Below, piece by piece: positions 48,101 to 60,100 of a DNA stretch of 64,000 nucleotides. The position numbers and the translations under genes were made by a program. Location of the stretch: contig NC_080588.1 of assembly GCF_029962835.1 (NCBI RefSeq), positions 19,486,001 to 19,550,000 on the forward strand. Direction: 5' to 3'. The number at the start of each line of letters is the position of its first letter. Within the stretch, counting starts at the first letter, position 1. Source of the stretch: Magnolia sinica. Its lineage: Eukaryota > Streptophyta > Magnoliopsida > Magnoliales > Magnoliaceae. A model generated the notes under the pieces. That model searched no databases, had not been told where the DNA came from, and was given only the letters and a program-made list of their open reading frames with translations.

Positions 48101-51100
48101 TGGGCCCCACCTAGCATCCAAGCGTAGGAACTTCCGGCGAAAGCCTTTTGCAAGAAATCTACATCAGGTGCGGACTGAACGGACGGTCCTGTCAAAGGCT
48201 CTATACAGCCCACCATGATGTATGTGTTTTATCCGCACTGTCCATCCATTTTGATAGGTCATTTTCGGGTATAAGGCTAAAATGTAGTTAAATATAAGGC
48301 TCAAGTGGACCACATGACAAGAAGTCGTGGTGGCAATGATATCCACTGTTGAAGCTTTCATAGGGCCCATTGTGATGTTTATTTGTCATCTAGTCTGTTC
48401 ATAAGGTTTGATAGACCTAGATGAAGGGAAAACATAAATATTAGCTTGATCCAAAACTTTTGTAGCTCCTAAATTTTTTTTAACAGTGGCCATTCAATGA
48501 CCACTTTTTCGTGTGGTGTGGTCCACATTTTTGTATTTGCCTCATTTTTTGGCCCATTCCCTAAAATAATATGCCAACATGAATTGACGGTGTATATACA
48601 CCATATTACATCGAGGTGGCCCCACAGTCAGGGAACCACCATATTATGTACATCCTCTAATGTGGTCCACTTGATTTCTAGATCTGCCTCATTTTTTTCA
48701 CAGGCTTTAAAATGATCCAAAAAAATGAATGGACGGCATGGATACAGTGCATGGGGCCCAGACAATTTGCCTCATTTTTTTAGCCAATACTTGTCAAAAA
48801 GTATAGATATAAAAGTCAGGAACAGGAGAGCGGATAAGGTGAGACCCAATACTCACCTAAGATGGTGCAGCTGCGAGGCCCACCTTAATGTATATATTAT
48901 GCATTCACGTCGTTCATCCGTTTTTCCAAATCATTTTAGTGTATTATCCAAAAAATGAAGCACATCTAATTATCAGGTGGACCATACCAAAGGAAAAAAG
49001 TTGTGATTGACTATTAAAGGGACACAAAAGTTCTGGATCAATCTGAGATTTGTTTTTTCCTTTCATCCAAGATTATGTGAACTTATAACAGATTAGATGG
49101 TAAATAAACACTATGAAAACACTAAGGTGAGCCCTAAGAAGGTTTTAATGGTAGGGCCTTCAATCAATATTGTTTCCTATGGCATGGTCCACTTGATAAT
49201 TGGATATGCTTTTTTTTTTTGGTATGGTGTCATAAATTAAGGTGTCAAAACAGATGGATGGTGTGGATATACATGTCTTGATGCATTTATAAATGTTATG
49301 CAACATATTTGAATATAGTTGTTTTAGTTCAATCAGATAGCGCATAACTTAGGACCCTATACAAAGGAAACCTATTATGTGTACCTTTTTTTTTTGAGAT
49401 TTTATGATTTAAAAGTGTGTATTAAGGTCATTTTTAATAATCCCTTAAGTTTTATTGAAAAATTTAAACATTTTCCCAATGTTTCCCAAAAAGTGCGATA
49501 AATTACGCGATACAAATGATATATCCCGTGCGATAACCGATACGTATCTGTATCCCAAGGGTGCGATATATTGTGTGATACCGATATTTCGAACACTGGG
49601 TGTACCTACTTGAATAGTACTTTTGAAGACATCCGACTAGACTCCAAAGCTTTCCCCTGAGTTCTTTATAGCACAAACTATAGCCTGGTCCTCTACCGTC
49701 GACCGATTGCTGACATTCAAAAGCTTGTTTGCAAAAGACCCACTCAATTGTATGAGGAATTCGCATCGCAACGCCCGTAAGTTTTCTAACAGATTTTGCA
49801 TTCAATTTGGGTCACACGTGCCTTAAGTAGTCGAGCTCGCATGTGGAATCGGGAATTACGTTCTCACATGCCGTGGGATTTTCCTTAGCCTGAGTAGTTA
49901 TATGTATACTCGACCCATTTGAAAATGTCGAGAAAGGACCATTACTCCCATCCTGGCCATGTGTCACCATGTTATTTGTTGGAGAGAAGACTTTTAGAGC
50001 CCCTCATAAGTGCTATCCCTGCTCTTGCAACTCTTCCATTGTTTCTCCACACGTCACTCCAACTTGATCGCCAGCTTCCATAACTTCTCGAAAGCGAGAG
50101 AGATCGCAACACGTGTCCTTACCTCTTACCTCTTCGAAGTTCTATCGCATCTTAACACGTCCCCTCTCATTTTAGGTGATCTACAGGAGTTTGAAGAAAG
50201 TACTCCTTTGTGATTTGGGTCGTTCGCCATGATCAAACCCTGGCTAATGTCGTCCTCGCACATGTCTTCCTCTATCTCTTACCTCTTCGAAGTTCTATCG
50301 CATCTTGACACGTCCCCTCTCATTTTTGGTGATCTACAGGAGTTTGGAGAAAGTACTCCTTTGTGATTTGGGTCGTCCGCCATGATCAAACCCCGTCTAA
50401 CGTTGCCCTCGCACATGTCTTCCTCTATCTGCTCCTGTATCACCAGCATCACAATCTTTGTAGAGCCCACCTTTAAACCTACGGAATTCTGACATTTGGT
50501 TAATTTCTTCTTTCTGATTTGAATCCTTGCATAGCGGAGTTCTTCCCTCCTGTCTGTACGACTATCAATGTCCACAACCGCACCCACACAAGCTCCGAGT
50601 GCTTGAAAGACGTTCATCCAAAGCTCAAGAGGAATGTGCCACATTTGGTACTAGTGATCCTCCTATCCGAAGATCGACCAGTCTTCCCATTTTTCTATCT
50701 TTTTTATGAGTCTGCTTTCGCTCAAGTTGTAGATAGAGAAAACCTTTTCAGCATGCTCATGGCATCCCAACAATACTAGCATTGTAATTCCCTGTATCGA
50801 TTTAACAATAAGATCTTCCTATATCTCTTCGCATTTGTTAACTAACCAATGGATGAGGTCCGACTCTCCTATTTCGATTTTGACGACTGCCGCAAAGCAG
50901 TGTTCGAAGTTCTTCATGGAGTCAACCAACACAGTAGGATGCATCGATGCCTCCAGTCCTTCCACCGAATTTGTCCTCCAAACGCATTCGTTTTCCTTTT
51001 CTTCTGAATTTTGTTTTTTCCTAACTGTTTGCTTCTTGCTCTGTATTGTTTGCCACCGCATCTTTGTAGGACCTCCCTGTTGCCATCTTCGAAGGACCCA

Positions 51101-54100
51101 GGCTTCCTTGGGCACCTGATCATAGTTCATTGTTCAATATTCCTTTCGATAGATTTCAACCTTGTTTTTCTTTACCTTTTTCTACATTGCACTTCCTCTC
51201 TAGCCTGTATTTCGCCTTCTGTACTCTCAATTTGTTGCCCCCCGAAGCTCTCACCATTCAGTTTGTAAATTGCCCTTGCCAATTCTTCTTTGGAGCTCAT
51301 TCGAGCGAACGCAAATCCTCTACTATTGTTTGAGTTTTTTTGCCGCGGAACTACAACTTCCATAACTATACCTGTGCAGGCAAAAACCCTCTCAAAGTTG
51401 ACTGTTTTCCAAGATTTAGGAAAACTTTCTACAAACAAGGTTGGATAAGCAGACAGAGGTCAGGTATGAGTCTCCTTTTTCTTCACTGCAAACTATTTCC
51501 CAAGCTCCCAATTCATTTCCATTCGCGAAATCCTCGTTGTCCCCATTTGTCGTTACCAATATTCCTTTCCCTTGTTCTTTCGCACCGCTCTCCATACTCA
51601 TTCTTTCATTCCTAGCTATGAATTGAAACTTAGGAAAGATTTAATGAGAAATCTCTAACAAGTCACCAAAAGAATATAACAGCATATGGGTCAGCACATG
51701 CGAAGATCTTAGGCTACACATGCTATAAAGCAACTCGTGCAAGTTATAGGGTCTTTCCTTCAAAGAGAGGAAAAGGAAACTTTGTAAGCTCATACTCTAA
51801 GAGAGTCACAAGTCCAACACTAGCCTTTTATACGCTTCACAAAAGAAAGAAAAACAATTACGCAAAATACTAAAATACCCCTAGTTAAAACTCTCTTTTT
51901 TTTTGAGAGGCACCCCTAGTTAAAATTTATTCATATGCAATCATTAGAATGGACAAGAAGAGAAACTCGAAATAATTCCATTAGCTAGGGGTGGCAATAG
52001 GCTGGGTCAGGGTCAACCGAGTCTGACCTGATTATTATTCAGACCAAAAAGTCATGCTTGGGGCTTGGCCTGTTTAGTATTTGGGTACTGGTCCAACATC
52101 ACCCATTCATATCACGGAAAAAAAAAGGTCTGTTCTAGGGCTTTGATCAGGTATTCATTGAAAATTTTGAAAAACCAAGGCCTGGGTCTGACTAATTTAT
52201 GAAACGGGCTTCAAAATCAGGTCAATGCATGACCAACTACAGGCCTGAGCCCAACCTTACTCGGCCAGGACTAAAAGATGGCCGCCAACCTGGCCCATTG
52301 CCCCCCTACGGTTGAGGATTTTCAACCTGCTTGAGCTTATAAAAATCAGTAAAGTTGATTATTGAATCACCAACTTTTTTCAAAGAGTCCATAAAAGCAG
52401 CAATGTACTGGGCTCAGTACCCAGTTTTGTCGAAATCAATCAATTCATTCAAGTAGGGATCCAAAGTTCAGGCTGATTTTATTTTTATTTTTTAAAATTC
52501 TATATGGCTGCACTTGCAACACAATCATCAGGCAGGTCACCATGTACATAGAATGTGTACCATCGAAGACCACCCATTCTTTTGGCACGTGTCTACTATA
52601 TGATGATTGATCGAGCCAGCGCATCTACATAGTGGGACCCATCTGACACATGATTTGGCTGTAGACCTCATTTGCCACACTAGCACAAGTAGCAGCGTCT
52701 AGAAGGTAGCATGTAGAACTGGCAGTCCTCGTGATGTTCTATATTAATAAGTGATACTAGATATTGAACCCCTACATGACTAGACAACAGACAAATAAAT
52801 AGCCAAGTATGTAATGGAAGCTTTTCTGATACTAACTTTCTTTAGCAGTTCCTTTGGTTGGAACCCGTATGTGTCATACTTCTTTGGGTCTTTCAGAGTA
52901 AGAGTATTACGTTGAGGGCCCGCAAGTTGCAACAAGAAGTAATTGAGCATGCTTGCCACTCTATCAACCTGCAAGAGCAGATGTTGCCATGGGAAGCAAT
53001 TGAGCATGCATGCCACTATATCAACCTGGAAGCAATTGAGCCACTTTTTTTTGGGACATTATATGTATGGAAGGCACTTTACCATCTCTGGAAGAAGGAA
53101 CGGAGCAGAAATCTGTTCCGACGTAAATACTAACATCCCGATATCTTCATTTGCCAATTTCATATCAATTCGAATGATCTACAAACATCAAGAAGCAGAT
53201 ATGGGATGATCTATTTCCAGCTCCCGCAATGGTAACTTAAACATCTTTAAATAATTTGAAATTCAAACCCAAGGAAAACAATTTAAAAAAGAAAGAAAGA
53301 AACCTACATTCTCCAAAGAATGAAACAAGCGTGTCCTGTCCTGCCTCTCTTGAGCTGGTCTTCGCTCCCACTCTGCAGTATTAGCCATCTCGGCTTCTAT
53401 CCCTTTGACTTCAGGGATTTTATTAAGACTTTCATCAAGAAGATAGATGCTATCATTGATCAAGAAATTCAGAAAGTTCAAATACACTCCCTTCTCCTCT
53501 TCTCTTGCAATCTGAACCAATATGGAGGAAAGAAATTTAACGCAGAACTAAGGATTCAGCGGTCTCTAATAATTGCATGCAAAAGCGAAATATGAAAATT
53601 TAAGAAGGGCAGCTATTAAGTAAATGATTTTACCTGTCTCCATGCATTGCAATGGCTAGGCACATTCCATAGGTACTCCAGAAGTTCAGCGATATTATGG
53701 CGAATATTGAACTTGTCATAGAACTGCATGAGGTAAAATCAAATCAAGAAAAAAATAAAAATAAATGACAACCATAACTGACATTCAAATTGAACAAAGA
53801 GCATTTTAGTGTTTATACATGCTGAATTTCGATATGATCAGAACAGCTTTTTTCAGGGCCGGCATGTTAGAGTTGGGAAACCAAATCCTTGGTTTCTTTA
53901 GAATAAGGAGACCCAAATGCAAGACTAGCTTACACAAAAAAGCTTGCCACAGTTCTGATGAGATGATTAATAATTAAAAGAAGACTCCAGTCACTGAACA
54001 CATATATCAAGAACACTGGTAGAGTCTACTTTCAGAGCAAGTTCCTAAATAACCCAGCATATCATATGATTCTACAGATCTAGCAACTTAAAACGAAATT

Positions 54101-57100
54101 TGGTGCATTATCATCAATATTAAAAAGTAGAGGAATGCAGGCACATGATTTTAACAGGTTCTGTGATTCATTTAACAGGTACGGAGGCCATCAACTGTCC
54201 TTTTGAAAATGGAAGGCATGTACATGGCTATGGATGGATTCGTTAGAATATTATGAAAATTATGAGAGAATGAAACTAACAGATGGTTCTCTTATTACTA
54301 TTATTTTCAATGGTGAGAGACCAAATATATCAATAAAAAATGAAAAAAAGTCAATTTGCTGATATACGCTCAATGCAACATTACATTTGGATGCAAAACA
54401 TTCAGCTCAGTCAAGAGAAAATGACAAACATTATTGACATTTCCATGAATTCATAACAAAGAACTATTCCTTGAATTGAAGATGTGTATCATTCAACTCC
54501 AACTTAAAAGTTGAAAGTAATGTACTAGCAACAGGGAGCACAGACCAATCAGAGGCCCTGGATGTGACGCCTCTAAAGGTGATGACTGTTCAAGACAAGG
54601 AGATTCTAACCAGCAATTATTCCCCAGTTGCGACGTACAGAATTCAAAGAGGGAAGAAAGGATAACTATGGCCTTAGGGAGGATCAAATAAGGTGGTCCA
54701 ACTATGTGCTCAAGGGGGTCAGCAAGCAGGTGGGCCTCTCTTTTGGCGCAGGAGATGACGATGTGCTTGCTCTGGTCCAATTTGTAGAAGATAGAGGTGC
54801 GACGAAATAATAAGAATTTCAGCTCCCAAAGCTCAGGAGATCCTCGCTGGAGAGAACTGCTAAGCCTAGAGTGCTCGATCAACTACGACACGACGGCCAA
54901 GGTGACAGGAGGGAGAGTGGTGAGATCTGGTTCTCAATGTTAGTGCTGAGTTGGAATGTGAGGGGATTGGTGGGCAAAATCAAAAGATCTCAGGTTAGGG
55001 AGCTGTGCCGTAGATCAAAAGCTAAGATCGTAGCTTTCAAGAAGACTAAGATGTAGATGCTGGATTGCTTTGCTCTCAACACACTTTGGGGGATTAAAAA
55101 TAAGGAGTAGCTTTTGATGCTGTTGGGGGCATTGTAGTGGCGTGGAATGCAGACGTGACAGGGACTTTCTCTGTTTTGGTTGTTCTGCGGGAAACTTCTT
55201 CCGGCTTTGGGTGGCTATTCACTGTCGTCTATCATCCGTGTAAAGCCGACCAAAGCGCACAACTATGTAAGAGATGCAAAATGCCATAGTGGGTCAGGGG
55301 TGACTTTAATGTTATGCATTTCACCCATGAAAAATCTGGGAGCAGGTTGCATCTTGCCCCCACCTGGACGATAATCCTTCCGAGTAAGGCTCTGTGGGGC
55401 CCACCATGATGTATGGGTTTTATCCACACCGTCCATTCATTTTGCCAGATCATTTTAGAATATGAGCCCAAAAATGAGGCAGATCCAAGGCTCGAGTGGA
55501 CCACTCAGTGGGGATTGAATGCCCAGCAGTAAAAACTTCTTGGGAGCCATAGAAGTTCCAGATCAAGCTGATATTTGTGTTTTCCTTTCATCCAGGTTTA
55601 TATGACCTTATGAACAGGTTGGATCGCAAATAAACATCACGGTGGCCCCTAGGAAGGTTTCAACGGTGGGTGTCATTATTACCACTACTTCCTGTTGTGT
55701 GGTCAGCTTGAGCTTTGAATCTGCCTCATTTTTGGGCCAATTCCTTAAAATGGTCTAGGAAAATGGATGGGCAGTGTAGATAAAACCCATACATCACGGT
55801 GGGCTCCACAGAGCCTCTGCCTGGACAAATTATCATCCAGGCAGGGGCAGGATGCAATCTGTTTTTGAAAAATCTAACGAAGGTCGAATAACTCTAAGTA
55901 TGAGGGATTTCATTTATTCAATTCTTTCCAAGGAAATGGTAGATTTACCATTAGGAGTTGTTAAGTTCACTTGGATGAATTAGCAAGACGAAGTTATATT
56001 GTCACATCTCGATAGGTTTTTGGTTTCGTCCAACTGGCTTGAGAGGTATCCTCTAGTTTTGCAACAACGGCTCCTAAGATCTACATCATATCATCGTTCG
56101 ATCATGTTGGATGCAGCGGAAGAGAATTGGAGCCCAAGACCTTTTAGATTCAAGCTTATGGGGTGGGATGTCGAAGGTTGTGCAAATTTCGTAGAAGAAT
56201 GGTGGGGTTCCTTCGTTGTTGATGGACATGCCGGCTTCAAATTGAATCAAAAGCTTAGAATGCTCAAAGAGTAGTAAATTTTTTTGAAGAAGTCTACGGT
56301 GTCCAAGAAGCAAAAATTGATAACATTCTAAAAGAGATCCACTTCAATGTCCAAGAAGCAGAAATTGATAACATTTTGAAAGAGATCCACTTCCTTGACG
56401 TTGAGGAGAGTGAAGAGCCTTTGGTCGCCGAAAAAGAGACTCAGACTACGTTTTTACTTTAAACACTCCAATCATCTAATAGAGGAAGAAATTAAGTGGA
56501 GACAACGATCAAGAGCCATCTAATTAAAGGAAGGTGAAAAAAACACTCGGTTTTTCACAACATTGCTAGTGCCATAGCAAGAAATAACAAGATTTGCAGT
56601 CTATCAGTTGATGGAAAAAGAATTGAGGAAAAGGAATAAATTTGCAATGCAGTGAACTATTATAGAAGTCTGCTATCCAGGGAAGGGTGGAAGAGGCCTT
56701 CCACAATTTGGGCTTCAAATAGAAATAGATTGAGGCAGAGTCTCTTGAGAAGCCGATATCCAAGAAAGTAATCAAAGAAGCAGTGGATTCTCTAGGCAAA
56801 GACAAGACACGAGGCCCAGACAACTATCCAATGGCTTTCTTTCATATTTTCTGGAAAGTGGTTAAGAGAGACATGGCGGACTTTATATTTGAATTTTATG
56901 AGAGAAGTCACACATCAAAAGAGCTTGGGGCATTGTACATTGTGTTTATCCAAAATATCGAAGGTGTGGAAATTTTGAAGGATTTTAGACCTATTAGCTT
57001 TATTAGGGGTCCTTGCGAGATCCTCACTAAAATCCTCACCTCAAGACTCCAAAGGATTCTTTCTAGTGTCATCTCGGAAAATCTAGGAGCTTTTGTAATG

Positions 57101-60100
57101 GGGAGGCAAATTTTGGACAACACTCTTATAGCTCACAAGTGCATAGATCCCACGTAAAAGAAAGTGAACTATGGTCTAGTGTGTAAGCTCAATATTGAAA
57201 AGGCCTATGACCATGTAGACTGGGATTTTCTATATTACATGTTGTCAAGTATAGGTTGTAGGCAGAGATGGAAGGGTTGGATCTGTGAATGTGTCCATTT
57301 GGTTACTTTCTCTTTCTTAGTTAACAAGTCGGCTAAAGGGTTCTTTAAGGCTTCAAGGAGAATCAGACAAGGTGACCCCCTCTCACCTTTGTTGTTCGTT
57401 GTGATCAGAAATGCACTCGGTAAAATGTTTCAAAGAGGTCAGGAGGTTAGTTTAATAGGAGGCTTCAAGGTGGCGAATGCAGGATTTTCAATCAATAATC
57501 TCTAATATGCCGATGCACCATCCTTTTTTACGATCCCAATGTGGATATGGTGGACAACTTGCTAAAGATAGTTAGATGCTTTGAGGTGGTCTAGCGGCTA
57601 AAGGTGAATATGGCTAAAAGAGATATAATGGTTATCTAAATGGATAAGGAAGAAATGGCGAAGATGGCTAATCTTTTTTTGTTGCCACGTATCCACATCT
57701 TCCCCTATGTATCAAGAAGCCAGCGAAGCATCTCTAGGATAGGTTCATCGAAAGAATCGAGAGGAAACTCTCAAGTTGGAAATGCCTTCATCTTTCTTTG
57801 AGATGTCATCTAACCATAATCAAAGCTACTTTCTCCAATCTGCCAGTGTATTTCATGTCACTCTTTAGTTGTCCAAAGTTAGTGTTGCAAAAGTTGGAAA
57901 ATTGAGAATGGATTTTCAACGGAAATGGACTAAGTAAAAGCACAAGTTACATCTTCTCAAGTGGGAGGAAGCATGCAAGCCAATTGAGGAGGGAGGAGCA
58001 GGGATTAGGGAGTTGGAGGCCATTACCCTTTCCTTGTTCGGAAAGTGGATTTGGAGTTTTGGGGCAAAAGACAGGAATCTATGGAGAGAAATCATAGCCT
58101 TTATGGGACTAGAGATGGAGGGTGGTGGGTCAAGAGCTCGTCGTTTTACAAGGGTTCCAGCTTATGCAAAGCAATAGCCTTGCTACATCAAAAGTTTAGT
58201 GTGGGAGTGGCCTTCTCGTTTGGGGATGAAACCGTGTCTGTTTATGGGAAGATACCTAGTGTGGTGAAAGTTCGCTACAAGCGGAATTCCCAAGACTTGC
58301 GTGCATATCATTGGAAAGGAACATAAACGTAGTTCGATGTTACTCCATATGCGGTGACTCTATAATGTGGTCTCCCCCATGTCGGAGAAATATGACGGAT
58401 GCGGACATGGGAAATTTTGTTAGATTAATGGACTGGTTGAAGCCTGTGTCTCTTGCCTCGAACGAGGACTCTATGGTCTAGAGCATTCACAGTTCATGGT
58501 GGTTTTAAATTCGGAACTTTTATAGCCTAACTTAGGGCCTGTTTGGCCGGACGGATCCCATGGGATTAGGAGGGATGGGATGGATTCTAAGGTAATGATG
58601 GTGGTGTTAGTGGATTGGTTTAAGATCCATGGGATTGCTATATCCTGAGACAAGTTCACCGAGTCAGTTTGGCACGCCCGGCATATCCCGGGATTTTACC
58701 TTCCAATCCCTTCCAATCCGTCCAACCAAACACGCCCCAGGCACGATTGAACGGGATTAGGAGGGATGGGATCGATTTTAAGGCAATGATGGTGATGTCA
58801 GTGGATTGGTTTAAGATCCATGGGTTTGCTGTATCCCGGGACAAGTTCATCGGGTCTGTTTGGCTCATTTGGCATATCCCGGGATTTTACCATCCCATCC
58901 CTCCTAATCCCTCTTAATCCACTCGACCAAACAGGCCCTTAGGATCCGGCTTTGGGTGACACATCTAGATCCCCTTCTCGTGTATAGCATTATGGTGCTC
59001 CTCCGAGACTTGCAACCTTTGTTTGGCTAGTAGGCAGAAAGAAGGTTCTGGTTGTAGATGATCCTCAAGGGCGTGTTTAGATGGGTGGATTCCATGGGAT
59101 TGGATTGTATTAGGGTGGATGGCAGCCATTTCAAGGTAATGATGGCTGCATCAGTGGATTGCTGGCAATCCCATGGGATTGCTATATCCAGGGATTTTAC
59201 CACCAAGTCTGTTTGGCACACCTAGCCAATCCCGGGATTACACCCGGCCAATCCCTTCCAATCCGTCCAACCAAACATGTCCCAGGTAAAATAGACGGGA
59301 TTAGGAGGGATTGGGTGGATTTCAAGGTAATGATGGTGATGTCAGTGGATTGCTGGCAATCCCATGGGATTGCTATATCCAAGCAGAAATAAAATGAGTC
59401 TGTTTGGCACGCCCGGCCAATCCCGGGATTTTACCTTCCAATCCCTTCCAATACAACCCAATCCCTTCCAATCTGCCCATCCAAACACGCCCCAAAGGAG
59501 ATTTGTGATCCTCGCCAATATTTGCATTAAGTGCACGCGTGATGCGAAGTCAATAGATCACTTGTTCATCCACTGCCCTTTTGATCGGAAGGTGTGGGAG
59601 AGTATCCTAGGTATCTTTAGCGTCTTTTGGTTGACGCCCAAGTCGATGGTCGACCTATTGTGGGCCTGGCATGGTGGAAGCATCGGAAAGGCAGTGTAGA
59701 GGCTTTCCACTCTAGTAGTGTTGTGGATGATTTGGGGGGAGCATAATAGGAGATGCTTTCAAAACAAATGTGCTACAACAGAAGAGGTGGCTAGGAAAAT
59801 CAAGGTTAAGATTACAAGTTGAGGCTCCTATGCGAAAGGGGACAGAAGTTTGCAATCTTTCCTCTTTTCTCGGGTTGTAATTTGGGTTGTTATTCTTTCC
59901 CGCCTAGCTTATGCTTTGGCAGTTTATTTAATAAATTTTGGTTATTTCTCAAAAAAAAAAAAAAGAAGAGAGAAGAAGAAAAAGAAAAAGGGGGAGCCAA
60001 AACCCCTAATGTTCTAAAGAAATTACAATTTAATTTTTTCGACTTCACTAGGCTAATAATTCAATTAAAGTTTGGTTGTGCATCCATACACACTCTAAAA

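Larger units (their letters stand above)
47269..49598. mobile_element. hAT-like non-autonomous element (2.33 kb) in LINE ORF1
   Basis: Termini CAGTGTTCGCAATATCG and, inverted, CAGTGTTCGAAATATCG. A perfect 8-bp target duplication GGTGTACC flanks it (47261-47268 and 49599-49606). Removing it rejoins LINE ORF1 through the duplicated codons. CAGTG termini and 8-bp duplications are hAT features. No transposase is visible; the inside is occupied by several palindromic MITEs. Confidence 0.82.
46721..51650 (-). mobile_element. LINE ORF1 region (interrupted) in the 12.7-kb E4 intron
   Basis: Minus-strand 5' portion of an L1-type LINE. From 51601 down: a short N-terminal segment; an RRM-like domain (51438-51172: '[18 protein letters not shown]...[25 protein letters not shown]'); further ORF1 (51130-50819); a DUF4283-like stretch (50644-50450: '[24 protein letters not shown]...[13 protein letters not shown]'); then 49805-49607 and, beyond a 2.3-kb inserted element, 47268-46890. 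Stops and frameshifts are frequent. With 46355-46720 and perhaps 40287-41930 this may be one broken LINE, but the RT is missing. Confidence 0.72.
54510..59964 (+). mobile_element. LINE (L1-type), plus strand, in the 6.9-kb E4 intron
   Basis: Antisense to the host gene. 5'-truncated within ORF1 (about 54510-54860), then endonuclease, RT, connection and zf-RVT regions, ending in a poly(A) run at 59951-59964. Three MITEs are inserted in it (55338-55865, 58535-58938, 59069-59492). The frames are broken. Removing the MITEs gives a LINE of about 4.1 kb. Confidence 0.88.

Noticed and set aside
46753..51626. Several plus-strand frames rich in Ser, Pro, Phe and Leu
   Set aside because: They are antisense shadows of the minus-strand LINE ORF1, which has recognisable RRM-like and DUF4283-like segments.
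55328..55875. Possible intron of a plus-strand gene
   Set aside because: The ends are long inverted repeats with a 10-bp direct duplication, not splice sites; it is a MITE in a LINE.
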